The notes below the pieces were generated by a model. It was not told the DNA's origin, searched no databases, and saw only the letters and a program-made list of their open reading frames with translations. From positions 2,658,001 through 2,722,000 of the forward strand of contig JACSYO010000475.1 in assembly GCA_016806645.1 (NCBI GenBank): 64,000 nucleotides of DNA, in the 5' to 3' direction. Positions 36,601 to 49,333 of the stretch are shown here, piece by piece. Numbering within the stretch: the stretch's first letter is position 1; each line of letters opens with the position of its first letter. A program made the position numbers and the translations under genes. This DNA comes from Ophiodon elongatus (Eukaryota > Chordata > Actinopteri > Perciformes > Hexagrammidae).

Positions 36601-37462
36601 TTTAAGTCATGTCTGAAATCCTTCTGCACAGATCTGTCCCAGGGAAAAAAAAAACTATAAAAAATGAATGCATCTTTGTGCAAAAAAAGAGACACCTCAG
36701 TTGAGAAGTGCAGTTTGAGTGATATTTTGTCAAATAGTTGTATGAGTCCAGCAGATCTACAGTTGTTAACAGTCCTGTAGTGTGTCGGTCCTCCAGTGTG
36801 GACGATGACGTTGCAGTGCGACGCGCCGTTTTTTTTTTTTTTAAATTGTAGGTGTTGTGTTTCCGGAATTCTCGCGAGCTGCTGTACACTCTGGAGGCAA
36901 AGCACCCACTGGGGAGACAGCAGGTAAATATGGCACAGTGTTTACACAAGCAGAAGCCAAGAGTGAACAGACAAGAAAACATCAGCATTGCTTTCTTTTA
37001 GCCAGAGCACTGCTACAGAGCCCGATAACAAAGGTCAGCTATACCCCATCACCACATGACGCGTTGTAGAATCTATCTGCATCTCACGACTTTATTGTAT
37101 TTATTTTTATTTCGGTACATTTGAAAATTGAGCCGCATGGCGCATTGGACTGCAGAAAAAAAAGCAGGGAAAATACTAGGTTACAAAATGAATAAGAATA
37201 TTTTCACAACAATGTATAATCTAACAAATGTCCTCTTAAATTGAACGCATGCAGCTTTGTGTTCAAGTCAGGACGAAGGAACACTGACGGTCAGTGCAGA
37301 GTTGAGGGCCTCAGTGGCTTCTCAATGCCCTTCAGTCTGATGAGGTTGCACATAATGCACAGCGCAAACTATTTCATTTTCAGATTTTAGAAATAATCTC
37401 AGTCCATTATAAATTAGGCTTTAAAACACAAATACACATACTCTATCTCACTCTCACACTCT

Positions 37463-37518
37463 CTCCCCCACACACACGCACACACGCACACACACACACG
37501 CACACACACACACACTCA

Positions 37519-37570
<52 letters not shown>
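37463..37570. repeat. Long (CA)n microsatellite
   Basis: About 105 bp of CA repeats with a few G and T interruptions, 0.8 kb 3' of the hoxc4a stop codon. The tract may lie close to the end of the hoxc4a 3' UTR. Confidence 0.96.
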
Positions 37571-37572
<2 letters not shown>

Positions 37573-37789
37573 CTGTGCACGTTGCTAAAGACGCAAGAAT
37601 GAGCTGCAGGATTTACAATCACAATTTAAAAACACAGTGATTCTTGTTTCCCTCATGAAATGTTCAAGTATTCACACATCTGTACACGTTTTAAGGTGAT
37701 CCTTCCAAAAAAAAGCCATAAAACAATAGCAGACCTCATCTTGCCTAAAATGAAGTTTGACCAAACGTATATAAAACTAGTAGACACTC

Positions 37790-38388
37790 ACTGCTTTATT
37801 GACCAATATTATTAGCACAAGTACACTAGACTCCGTTTATTGCATTTCACAATAATCTGCTTTTTAACGGTCTAATAAACACAACATCAACACCACAAAA
37901 CTAAATTGTAAATCAAAATCCTGTTTCTGAAATACACGAGGTAATTCACACATTGTTATTGTCAAAAACAATACAAGTTCAAGATCAATGGTGTGTTCCA
38001 GCTTTTTTTATACCAAAAATAACTATTATTATATTGATTTCCTTCCAGTGTTGTTTGAAATAAATAGATTGTGCATTTCACCTTGGGCATCTGGGCAAAA
38101 GAATGGCCCACAATAACATTTTGATAAAATGTATATTTTTTTTCTACTATTTTTTTCCTTCATTCAAAACATTTTTTAATAAAAAACATCATCTTAATTG
38201 AGCTTCAAATAAATTAAACCCTGTGTCACGTAAAAATAATTAATCGGTATTCGCAATAATCCATGCTATATAACATGCATTTTATATAACTTTGGACTTA
38301 AAGGAAACCGCACAAGATAGCTACGAAAACAAAATATATAATTGTTCTATAAATAACCAGTCCTTGTTCTATCCCTTGGTTCGTGGTT
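37790..38388 (-). other. hoxc4a 3' UTR (extent estimated) with miR-10 seed match
   Basis: AT-rich sequence following the hoxc4a stop codon. Candidate AATAAA poly(A) signals on the minus strand are at 37836-37841 and 37795-37800. At 38218-38224 the transcript would read ACAGGGT, a 7-mer match to the miR-10 seed, 165 nt after the stop. The UTR end is a guess from the poly(A) signals. Confidence 0.4.
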
Positions 38389-39690
38389 TTATAACCTGGT
38401 AATATCCTCGGCATGCTGTGCTCCGGTGAGTTCGTCAGGGGCCCCAGTGTTAGTGGCCGAAGCAGCTGCAACAGCGCCGGCTGCTGAGCTTGTGTTGGAC
38501 CCGGAGGAGGAAGAGGATCTCACTTTGGTGTTCGGGAGCCTGTGATCCTTTTTCCATTTCATCCTGCGGTTTTGAAACCAGATTTTAATCTGTCGCTCCG
38601 AAAGAACCAGGGTGTGGGCGATCTCGATGCGCCTCCGCCGAGTTAAATATCGGTTATAGTGGAATTCCTTCTCCAATTCTAAGACTTGCTGCCGAGTGTA
38701 GGCTGTCCTAGACCGCTTGGGCTCCGTCCCATTGTAACCCGGGTTCACTGGAAATAGGATAAGTGGAGAGAAAGGGAGACGGGGAAGGGAGGAAAGGAGG
38801 GGTAAACAAGAATGGCCTCTACTGAGATATGGCTAGAAAGATTTATTGGATATGAATGTTTAGCTGTTTGAGAAATTTAAATGGGAAGTTAAGAACTTCT
38901 CAGGGTAATGAGAGGACACTCACATCCAACTATGAGCTAAATTATTAATGCAAGATTACAAAGCTCAATTTTTTTTCTTATTCATTTCTCCCCCTCTCAC
39001 TATCGCGCAATACATAACAGCAGAAGCCACATGGTGATACGGCTGCCCTGAGTATACCTCGGCTATAAAATTTATGGTGGGTGTAATTACCAATGCCGAG
39101 TCGTAAATCCGCCTCAATTGTGCCATTTCAAAGGCTTCCCTGCTATCGGAGCAGGGGCTGGCAACGAGATGGGAGTCAGAGGGACTGATAAAGGGAGGGA
39201 AAGGGAGAGAGGAGCACGAGGAGTGCAGGGAACATAAACAGACAAGTTGCCTACCAGTGCTGACATGAATTTTCTTCATCCATGGGTAAACCACGGGCTG
39301 CTTGGAGGAGGCTGTGCTGTTTGGATGCTCCGGGGTAGCTTGGTTGCAGGCGGAGGTAGCGGCCGGTGGGGTTGCGGGGGACATGGACAACTGTGGTGTT
39401 TCACATGAAGCAGGTTGCCCTTTCCCTGTCAGCAGGTGCGCAGAATGGGGTACTCCATGTCCCCTTGGCGTGTCGGGTTCAGGGATGCTTGCACAGTTAT
39501 ACTGGCGCTCTTGGTAGCTCGCCCGCGGAGGATATAACTCCTGATGGTGATGCTGGAAGCCAGTCTCTCTTGCGCGGCTGTAATATTCTGGACTATGCTC
39601 AGGGATGTAGTTATTTTGCGAATATTCCTCGCATGGAGGAAATTTCGGATCAATGTAGTTAGACTCCATCAAATACGAGCTCATGATCAT
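38389..39690 (-). CDS. hoxc4a: Homeobox protein Hox-C4a (two exons)
   Basis: Nuclear group-4 Hox transcription factor. Exon 1 is 39255-39690 and exon 2 is 38389-38747, giving 264 aa, the same length as I recall for human HOXC4. The donor (CTG|GTAGGC) and acceptor (TTCCAG|TG) join in phase 1 to give HVSTVNPGYNGTEPKRSR. The N-terminus MIMSSYLMESNYIDPKF is diagnostic for HOXC4. The YPWM hexapeptide is at residues 135-138 and the homeodomain at 155-214 (TRQQVLELEKEFHYNRYL, WFQNRRMKWKKDHRLPNTK). The C-terminus ends AEDITRL, as in HOXC4, after a Ser/Ala/Thr-rich tail. A pyrimidine-rich stretch ending CTCCAG lies 6 nt before the ATG, so this exon can also be spliced from an upstream exon. mir-10b lies 2.8 kb upstream. 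Confidence 0.97.
38748..39254 (-). other. hoxc4a intron with homeodomain-site element
   Basis: 507 bp intron. About 165 bp into it (gene sense), near 39065-39090, are GTAATTAC and CATAAATTTTAT. These resemble the HB1-type homeodomain-binding element that I recall from introns of mammalian Hox genes. A shared core with the hoxc5a intron element is described in the findings. Confidence 0.55.
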
Positions 39691-39695
39691 TAATT

Positions 39696-39700
39696 TCTGG
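39696..39700 (-). other. Candidate splice acceptor before the hoxc4a ATG
   Basis: The minus strand reads TTTTCCACTCCAG then AAATTA and the ATG. The pyrimidine tract and CAG make a good acceptor with the exon beginning at 39696. It would let an upstream non-coding exon be joined to the hoxc4a coding exon, as known for human HOXC4, which shares a 5' non-coding exon with HOXC6 and HOXC5. Confidence 0.5.
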
Positions 39701-39786
39701 AGTGGAAAATAATTTTTCTAGCTTTGTCGTTTTTCTGCTCCATAAAGCCCTCCTACTTGCGAGCAGCCCTGTAAAGTTACTTTTAC

Positions 39787-39814
39787 CACGTGACCCAATG
39801 GCCCAATAGCAGAG
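39787..39814. promoter_or_regulatory. hoxc4a upstream E-box/double CCAAT module
   Basis: CACGTG at 39787-39792, CCAAT at 39795-39799 and CCAATAGCAGAG starting at 39803, about 100 bp upstream of the ATG. The HOXB4 promoter is known to use USF at an E-box and NF-Y at CCAAT. The offset between E-box and second CCAAT equals that at hoxc3a. Confidence 0.55.
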
Positions 39815-39885
39815 TAAGAGGTAGTTCCCGGATAAGGAACCAGAGGTATTTTGCATACCTACAGTCGCCATTGTGGGCACAAATC

Positions 39886-39916
39886 TCTCTCTCTCTCTCC
39901 CTCTCTCCCTTTTTTT

Positions 39917-39961
<45 letters not shown>
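39886..39961. repeat. (CT)n tract
   Basis: Pyrimidine-rich CT repeat about 200 bp upstream of hoxc4a. The 60-120 codon ORFs rich in Arg/Glu or Ser/Leu crossing it are repeat artefacts. Confidence 0.95.
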
Positions 39962-39964
<3 letters not shown>

Positions 39965-41855
39965 CCCGCAACCCCCCCCCCGCATCTCTGGTTGTGTTAC
40001 CAAGGCAATTGATCTTGGCGACAAAACTAGTAGCTAGTTGCTGACCAAGGAAAAAATAAAACAGGCAAAATCCTCTAGTCTCAATTATTCAATGGGACAA
40101 TAGGTGATTCACCAAGGAAAAGAAACGACAATAGCAAACCAATCATTTTGTTAGCCTACACGCCTTATATAAAGGTTATCTGCTAATTAATGAAGGCACA
40201 GTCTTTAGCAGCACTTGAGCTGTACAGTCCATTAATACACTTAAGAATTGGAGCTTTATCAGTTTTATAAGATGATATAACTGAAAGCATTTCAGCACAA
40301 ATATTTAATAGGTTTGTGTGAATCTAAATGTCAGAGACGACTGTAGTGGTGAGATGCTCTGGAGGTGTGGCTGATTTTTGAAAGTAGGCCTGATCATTTA
40401 TAATGTTGAAGAAAGGTGGACAGGCTGCTTAAAAAAAAGCCTTCATTCAATGATGAGATATTTGTCTATTTTAAAATTATATCCCTTTTCTTCCCCAGAC
40501 TATTCATTAAAAGGCCCAGCCTTCAACTTTTGATTGGAAATTGGTGAGGATAACATCCAAACTGGGCTGTCATGAAGAAGCTGCTGGAACGAATGTGTAG
40601 GGTGTTTTACAGTGAAGCAAATAGGATGATAAGAATAAAAAAAGTCATGGTGTTCCTATTGGATACGGTATAAAACAGTAAAGTATATGTAAAGTAAAAA
40701 ACGCTAACACATGCCTTTAACTTTTGATAATAACCTCTAATTCTGAAATATACAACAAGCATTTAATAAAAGCCTTTGATATGTACATTAAAAACAGAGA
40801 CGTAGAGAAAAGTCATACTACAATAGGGAACAGACAACACTGTAGCAGCCAACAGACCAAACACTGAAATCTGTGAAGCCACAGACCAGCCACAAACCTG
40901 ACAACTGCAGCCGAGCAGCATCATCATGATGTCACAAACCAGACAGCATGGGAACATAACCAGCATGATGTCACAGATGACCAATATGTCATGGTGTAAC
41001 AGACCAGAGAGTCTCAGAAAATGATGGTCTGCTGACTTTATTGCAGAGCAGTCCTGTTGTGTCAAGGAGAAGTTTTATCTGGTCAAACAAGTTGGAGCAG
41101 TTGTACATGCAGGGCAGTCCTGCTTAGAAATGCATTGACACAATAAATGCAACTGAATTCATCGAATTCTTTAATACTATTAATACTACTCAGGCATTTT
41201 CTAACAAAAAATGCTGCTCTTGACTGTATATTTCCATCTCCTCACGACTCTCTGCTTTAACAAAATTGAGAAGTCATTATCTTATACTTGCCAGAAACTT
41301 TGTGACCTCTGTTATGGCCTTTAATAAAATGTGACCACAATATAAATCAGCTGAATCTTTACAACCCATATTTCATGAAAGGAAAGGCTGAGGAAGATTT
41401 TGAATAATGCAGCATTGCTTTATGTACAGAAATACAGGCAAGTAATCTATAAACATACATGTTTAGAATACCCATATGCATATGTTATTCCTTTAAACTA
41501 TAGTTCAACTCATTGCCAAAACAATAACAACACTACAATAATATGTCAGTCTTGCTGTCTCCAAATGTTGCATGCTATTTTTGACTGAAGCACTGACCAT
41601 CAGCCACATTACTGGAGGTCTGCTGTTATATTGTAAACTGATCCGGCCTGGCTGTGTAAACTTGTCATGTGCTGTATGCTTACCATTCTTATCTCAGAGT
41701 CAGCTGTGGTCAAAGAGAGACAGGGTTAACTCCCTAATAGCTCAACAGCAACCAGGCTGTATATATCTTTTCTTTTTTTATTGTTATGATAGCCTGTCTA
41801 TGGAGTCATCAACAGCCAAAATTACAAGAAGTAAAAAAAAAAACATATCAATAAT

Positions 41856-41910
41856 AATGACAATAACAACAATAACAACAACAATAACAATAACAATAAT
41901 AATAATAATG
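41856..41910. repeat. (AAC/AAT)n low-complexity tract
   Basis: Interrupted trinucleotide tract of ACA, ATA and AAT units on the plus strand. The Thr/Ile-rich ORF across it is an artefact. Confidence 0.85.
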
Positions 41911-42460
41911 ACACTAAATGTCAGAGGCTCCCACTTGAAGAAACATTAAGCCTGAACAAAAGTAGCACACAAGTCCAGCTATGGGTCAAAAGCAGCAAAT
42001 TGCAAGGTAACTGATGAATCTATTTTCACAGCAATAATTACATAATATGGTTAAAAACGAGACGTGAAATGGCATTTCTGGCTGTCCTGTTTGTATAGAA
42101 TGCGCAAGACATTTCTATTACCCCTTGCGAGAATGTTAGAGGCGTTTTATAGAGCAATAAAAGCCGTAAATCAGTCACTTTTAAACGACCCCTGGTTCCT
42201 AACGTGTTTTACAGGGTCTGACACAGTAGTAGTCGCACACTGTCTGCACACATGGGTTCGCTCTCTGTGGCCTACCTACACAATCTACGGATGTCTGGAC
42301 TATGAATACACTTTGTGACAATGTTATTGCATCGCTAGTGCCTGCATGTAGGCTGTGTATATCACTGATGCGTGTGTATTCAATAGCACTGAGGGGGGGG
42401 GGGGGAAGCCAGAGAGACGTGAAGAAGAGCAGAAGCAGAAGAATCCATTGGCATGGCGTG

Positions 42461-42560
42461 GTATTTCAGTTGCCCATGTATTCCTGTAGAGACGTATTTG
42501 CGACTGTTTGCATTTCACACAAATTCGGTTCTACAGGGTACATATAGACAACTAATGTGT
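42461..42560 (-). ncRNA. mir10b: MicroRNA miR-10b precursor
   Basis: The mature 23-mer at 42518-42540 on the minus strand (beginning TACCCTGTAGAACCGA and ending ATTTGTG) matches miR-10b exactly as I know it. The sequence folds back: TAGTTGTCTATATG plus the mature arm pairs with the arm containing AAATACGTCTCTACAGG and CATGGGCAACTG, across a loop of about 16 nt with G-U pairs and small bulges. mir-10 genes sit next to group-4 Hox genes in vertebrates, which matches this position 2.8 kb upstream of hoxc4a on the same strand. It would be intronic in any long transcript from upstream promoters into hoxc4a. miR-10 is known to repress some Hox mRNAs. Confidence 0.96.
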
Positions 42561-45500
42561 TTTAGGTCAGACACTGCAGATGTGATCTCTCAGCCAAGCC
42601 TCTATGCAAGCAGGTTATCATGTCTAAAGAAGTAGAACAGTATTTGTCACAACAAATATTCAGGATGCAATTGAGTAGAAATACTGCACAAAGCGAGGCG
42701 CTGTTTATCACAAATACAAATCAATTCTGCTCTGCTGCTAAAGAAAATGTGACTTTAACATATTTTCTCCAATAAACTGAAATTCGCGTATACAAATACG
42801 CCTTCGCACGCACACACCAACGCGTCGTGTGCAAAGGACAAGAGGGTCTCTCTTCTTTACATTCAACCTCCTGCCTTTGAGGTAGCTCCATATATGAATA
42901 TTCAGTCACAAACACGGCGGATACAAAGGGACGGCGTGACAGCACAGATGAAAAATAAGTTTCTATTGTTCCCAGCCATTTCTTCTCCTTGCTATTACCA
43001 TACTGACCGCCCGGTAACCTTTCTTCCTGCCACTCTGGAAGCTAATGAGAAAAGCCTCGGATGAAAAATGAAATATCAGACATGTGACCTGTTTTGGGGT
43101 TATTAAAAACAGCAAACATGCTCAGATTGTGAATCGATGAAATTGATTACAGTGGAAATGCGCAAGGGACTTCAAATACTGTCAAAAAAACATCTCAATC
43201 TACATATTTCCCCGCGTGCACAATGTGTGCATCAATTAAAAATATTTTTTTGTATTCATTCTTTTTTATTGGAGAACAAAGCACCCCGAGCAAACAAACA
43301 GTGGACTAAAGAGGAAATAGTCACAAAGCAATCTAACTCACGTTCATTTGGCTTTGTCATAATGCTCATCTAAATACAAGCAGTGTGTTGTGCGCCCAGC
43401 CAGTGTGAAGGAGCTGCACGCACACTGCATACTCCCCTCTCGCCCCATGCGCTCTGGCGGACGCATTTTAATATTAGTTAGACAGCCTGACCTGCGTTTC
43501 ACCCCTCGCGTTTGACTGGTTCCAATAGTTCACTGCCAAGGATTATTGATGGAGGGACAGCAATGAATTCTTTCTCCCCACAAATGGCTTTCAGATCGTG
43601 CACCTAGTTCAATAACTAGTTATAATGTAGAAGTACAAAAAATGAGGCCCTCGGGCGGACTAATTTGATGTTTCATTTGTTCATTTGAGAAATTGTTACA
43701 CCCCCCGCCCCCTCCCCCTTCTGCAAAATAACAACCGTACAAGCGTGTTCACACATGTACATATGTAAACAAAATAAATCTGAGCGAAACTATGTGGAGG
43801 GTGCGGTAGTGTCCATGCTTGGCATGTTTTTAATTTGGTGGCCCAGCAGCACCGGACCTGGATGCAGACAGTGCAGTAATATTCCGCTCCCTGATGAAAA
43901 TGGTTACGATGCGCTTTTAATCAAACCCTTAACCTAATAGCCTTTACACGTTTACTCTCCCCAGGTGTAATAACGTTAAGCCGGATCGTCCAGTTAAAAT
44001 AAAAAGTTTTAATGAAGTGCAGACAGACTGGAGACTAGTTGGATATGAATATCCTCTAACAGCAGCAGCCAGGGGAGCAAAGGTGGTTTCAGATACTAGA
44101 TGCCCCACAGAAACCACTGGTTGGTTTGCAGTCCAATGTTGTGGTTCTCTGGACTCATGCAGCCAGAATCCAGTTCACCTGTGCAACAAGAGAGCAACTC
44201 GTCTGGCTATTAACTCGACCCAAGTAGTTTGCAGGAGGACAGTAATACGAGTAGTAGTTTATTTTTTCTTAAAGTACGTAATGTTTGAAATTGAAAAAAA
44301 TTAAAAATGGAAGTCAAAACAGTGTGATTGTTAAACCGCAGAACGCCAGTTCGCTGAGAGTGCAGGCATCAGTACCCGTGATGTCAGTGGAGCCAGCTGT
44401 TTGCCTACAGCCCAATAACAAGCTCCACGAAGTGTCACATCTCTTGACTAAAGCCAGGTGGAAAGGCGTGGGGCGATGGATAACACTTACTGATAAATCC
44501 ACGGTCCCACTCATTTTGACCCGATGAACCGTCTGGAAAAAAAAAGAGACAACGAAAATTAGATCCAGAACAGTCTATTTTTGAGTTAAAAAGATTACTT
44601 TTTGCATCCAAACTGGACAATTAAAATTATTGAGGAAGAAGCTAAAATTCTACACATTGTTCAATTAATATTTACGTTTCAATAACAGATATATTAGATC
44701 AACAAATTGACCACTCCTTGAATTAACTGAGCAAGTCATATTATCAGGCGTATAAATGAATGGATCATTGTGTTATTTCGTTTTTGCTCCATTTAAAATT
44801 GCCACAATGTCATATAAATAATACTAATAAATAAGAATTATTTAAAAAACAAATGAGCGATAACATCTATAAAAAATATATCTAAAAGCCACATGTTTTA
44901 TTTCAGCCAAAACATATTTCCTGTAAGTCTCCTCCAGTAAATCCTAGTGTTCAAACAGAGAACAGAACCGTTTTGATATGTTGCGTTATTATTTCATCTT
45001 AATGATACTTCAGTTTGCCCCTCTGCGTCTGATCTCCTCTGTTATCTCGCCTAATTGAAGGGAGGCTGCCCTAGAAACGCGTTGACATGTGTGGGCTCCT
45101 GTAGAACTGGGGCCGAGGACAGAGAAATTTAGGACGGGTCATTTTCAGACAGTAAAACTAAATTTACAAGCATTATGATATTTCCTTGGGCAAATGTTCT
45201 ATGAATAGAAATCCCTGGACATCCGCGCGGTTGAATTATGGCGAACAGTCAGTAAAAGAATCACGACGTTGTCTCCACATTGTAAATACATTCTGGCTGT
45301 GCTCGAGAACGATGTAATGGGACTTTATGGTTCTTATTTGGGCTCAGACAAAGGGAAGCCTGTGCTCACCCGGAAATGACCTCGGTGGATTGAATGATGA
45401 CAGTGTCAGCTCCACAGGTCAAAGAAAGGAATACAACAGCACAGAACATGGCAGAGAAAGCGGATGTTTAGACTGTTCCACTTTTACCGAGTGATATCAG

Positions 45501-45916
45501 AATGTTTTAAGCTGGAGTGACTTTGATATAAAAAACAGACGTGATTCAAACTTCCTCTCAAGATGCAATGACTGAAAAGTCCTGAAAATAAAATCATTTC
45601 GATTGTATTAAGGGCCCTGCATCCTCTATAATAATGCTTTATCGCATATCAAAGTATTATTTGATGTATTGGAGATGAGACATTTTTTTAATTTTGTTTT
45701 TAAAAGAGAACAACTTTCTACTTTGGATTCTTTTTCATTTTAGTTTGAGAGCTTATGTTGATAATTTTCTCCCTCTGATAACAGTAAACATGACAAAACA
45801 ACTACTCAAAAACAGCACGAGATAAAATAAAATCATGGGATATAAAGAGCACTAATCCATGTCCTTACGTGGACACATTGCCCCCACAATGTATCACCCA
45901 CACAGGAGCGTGTTAC

Positions 45917-45934
45917 ACAGTGCCCCCTATTGGA
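45917..45934 (-). promoter_or_regulatory. CTCF-like motif
   Basis: The minus strand reads CCAATAGGGGGCACTGTG, close to the CTCF core (CCACNAGGGGGCGC) with one change at the CAC. Its orientation is opposite to the stronger motif at 58.9 kb. Confidence 0.35.
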
Positions 45935-48900
45935 AGTGTATAATTGATCATCCACTTGAAAACAAAAACACTGAAAAAGTGATCCTGGGGGATTAAAAAT
46001 AATACAGCCAGAACTGTGTGTTATCAATACATGGACGTGCACATATTTTTTAATATCTGAACGTGATTCCTGAAAACTCTTAATTTGAATTAGAATAGAT
46101 ACATCCATTTCTATCATATCTAATTCCTATAAATTAGCCTCTGATGCTGCATCATGCACACCCCTGCTGCACCTTGCTCTGTCAGCTGAGTTGCACTCAC
46201 CCCAAAATAGACTTAATATCAAAATGAGCCATTTGCAATCCCACACATTGATTAGGAAAGACCAGTATTTCTAGACTGAGCTGCTTTCTAAGACATATGG
46301 GCAATTAAATGATGTGCCCTATAGAGCAACAGAAAATTATCGAGCTAATAAGATCACATCGCCTCATCAGTCTCCAAACTGATCAAGTCAGTAAAATTCT
46401 GCCCCTGCAGTGAGGACAAGTCTGTAAGGGAACGAGGGGGGGAAACAAGCATTCCTCTATTGTGCAACAAAGGTGCGTTTTTGTAAAACATGCAACAGCT
46501 CCAGTTCCAGCTCACAGGCACACTGTTTTTCATAGGCTTTGAGTTTGGACACGCCATAATTACACTGCAAAGTGCCTTTGAATCAAACCTGTCTGTTGGC
46601 CCAGACGTGACCCTAAAACAACAGGAGCTCACGAGGACAAACACTAACCTCGTGTCAAGGTGACACAGGGAGATGAAGCATTTTAATAAGGAGGTTTTGT
46701 ATTTTATAGCTTTTATGGTGCCGTATTTCAAACTAAAAGACAACATTTTAGCATCACACAGAACAAAAGTCACATTATATTTTCAAGACATTTTTTCAGT
46801 TACACATCTGCACCCCTGAATCAAACTAGCTTTACTAAGAATTAAACAAAACCCCAAATACACACAGGTAAAAGAGAGAGTCAGTATATGTTTGAGTGGA
46901 GTAGGAGGAGGGGGAGGGTGTATAGTGAAGCTAGATGATTTTGATAGTTGGCTGACTGAAAAAAAAATTATAATATTTTTTCTGATCCTTTTACTGGCAG
47001 GATTAAGCAAAGCAAACTGTTGAATCAAACAGACTGCCACTGTCTATCAAATATGTTGAGAAGCATTAGGATGTGTATATATATATATTTTTAATTTTTA
47101 ATTTTTTTTATTATAAGATTAAAATCTGGTACAAATACAAAGACTATTCTGCGAAAAAACAATCACTGCCATGACAACCAAATAACCAGCGGTACAATCC
47201 CGTTTCTGTCGGACTAAATACGCGTCCCCAAATCTCCTTTAAAAAAAACAACAAAAAAAAACACATTTTCCCGACGACTCAAAACGCTTATTTCTGTAAT
47301 TATAAAACGCATATTTACCATCAATTAATATCGTTATTTTTGAAGTTCAGCAATTCGACATCCACGCATTCAAAGTCACGCTAATATGAAACAGAAACAA
47401 TCTAATTTTTTCACGGTTAAATAACGTTCCAGACACAGGCCTGCAAAGGCAAAGTTAAAAGCAACTTACTGCAGCAGCTCTCAGTCCTCCGCACCACCGA
47501 CTACACAGTCCGGAGAAAGGTACTGCATCCTCACTGCCACAAAGCCCTTTCTTCCTCAGATAAGGGGAAACCAGCAGCTGCGATTCCGGACAGTTAAGAT
47601 TATATATGATGTGTATATATCGAAGGTTTGTCAGCTCTTCCAGGCCATAAAACCCACTTAAATGACACCACGTGCTTCCTGTGCACCATTCACAGGCCCT
47701 GCTTGGGGCAATTGGCATATGTAACCTTGTAAACTTTAAAATACCCTAAAAGAAAGACATTCAAACAGGGATTCAATACATTGTCCACGTATATGTTAGG
47801 CCTAACAGAGCGCAGAGAAAGTGGACGCTGTGCTGACCGGTTCTCATAACCGTCAAGGAAGCTATTAGTTTGAGAGGTGAGTTGATATTTATTTTATTTA
47901 ATAGAGAAATTAGCTCATAACCTTGGGCTATGCTGTGTCATACTACTACTTCTACAAAAGCTGCTGCTGGATACAAACACCCAAGTAACTGGCATTAATT
48001 TGAACGTTCTCTATTAGCAGGTCGTGTAGTTTTAACTGCAGTGCAATGATACCAGGATTAAAGAGCAGGGCGATATCATAAAGTTACCATATGGCCTCAA
48101 CACTGATGGCGGTCACAGGAAAACCAACGTTTTGCCTCCATGTTGTGTTGAGGACGAGTGTTATCACAGGCTAGTAGTGTGTCCCTTCCTTCCCTGACAA
48201 AACAGGAAACGGGAGTCTGCCTGTGGCAGAGTGCTGGAAAAAGGGCAATAAAGTTTTATGAGGGCCTTAAACTTCAGAGCGCGTTTGTCAGTCAATGGAA
48301 TTCTTTGGATTCCGACCCATCCCCAGAAAATGTGATCATTAGAATAAAACAAAAGAAAGAAAAATAGTAGCTTTTAGAAGAAAAAAAAGGCAACAGTGTC
48401 TATATTAGTTTAATCAACGTAACCCTGATATGAGAAAAAAAAAAAAAACAGAAAAAACAGAAATGTACATATACCGAACAAAGGAAAATTCCTTTCTGTT
48501 AATGATGAGACTTATAGACTTTATTGGTTACAATCGACAATTAAGCCATCTATCAGTTATTCTGGGCCTCGTGTAAACCAGGCACCTAAAATTTACAGAG
48601 GGCGAGAGAAATGGCTTCATTGCACATCACAATATTATCACAAACAGTCGCTGAATTATACATAACGATTTAGATTCACAATGATATGACAGACAACAGG
48701 GAAGATGCCTTCACACTCACGGAGATATTAGCTCACTGAACATATCACACATTCAACCACTGCAACATCTTAGAGAGTAGATTTAGAAAGAAAAGGAAAG
48801 AAGTGGGAAAGTATTTTTTTACTGGTGGTAAACAATCCCACTGTTGCTCGAAAGCAGCCAGAAATATGTTTGTCTTTATTTTTGATTTGTTGACTTAACA

Positions 48901-49333
48901 TTTTTGATCACATGATGTTGAGACAGAGTTGGAAATCATACAGGCTTATCACCCAGCCTCCACTACTTTTATCCTAATTAAAAACATAATTAGTAGCATT
49001 GTGCCGCCTTTCAGTGCACTGCAGACCTGAAGCCCTGCAACTTGAAGGGCCAAGCTCGCCTCAACCTCTTGTCCCCTTCGTGCAGCAAAGTGAGGTTATC
49101 ATCGCATGGGCTGCAAATTAATTTAGAAATGTAAACCGATTGATCAAAGTGAGTGATATTCAATACATTAGGTCCCAAACTGCAGCAAGTGACACATAAT
49201 TGGTGATGAAGCACACAGCGCGGTGTCATGATGTCATTGCTCCTAGCAGTTCATCCGGAGGTCAGGCGGCACTCCAGCACTGTGCAGTGTGGGGTTGAAA
49301 ACGTGCTGCATGCACCCGCTCTCTGGTGCTCTT

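Larger units (their letters stand above)
29440..38388. other. Intergenic region hoxc3a-hoxc4a
   Basis: No supported gene. It holds the hoxc3a upstream promoter module (29.62-29.65 kb), a (TAG)n tract (31648-31677), a CA repeat with GCGC (33.57-33.61 kb), a long CA repeat (37.46-37.57 kb) and the hoxc4a 3' UTR at its upper end. A degenerate DR2-like motif (TGACACCTTGAACT) is at 33261-33274, about 5 kb 3' of hoxc4a. The ORFs of 60-130 codons in this stretch look random. Confidence 0.6.
39815..49333. other. Intergenic region hoxc4a-hoxc5a
   Basis: About 9.5 kb without a protein gene. It contains mir-10b at 42.46-42.56 kb, a mixed AAC/AAT tract at 41.86-41.91 kb, a CTCF-like motif at 45.92-45.93 kb and the hoxc5a 3' UTR just below 49334. 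The remainder is AT-rich unique-looking sequence. Confidence 0.65.

Noticed and set aside
36602..36988. 128-codon minus-strand ORF
   Set aside because: No domain, no coding-like composition, and overlapped by another random ORF in a different frame.
39659..40024. 121-codon minus-strand ORF rich in Arg and Glu
   Set aside because: Produced by the CT repeat upstream of hoxc4a.
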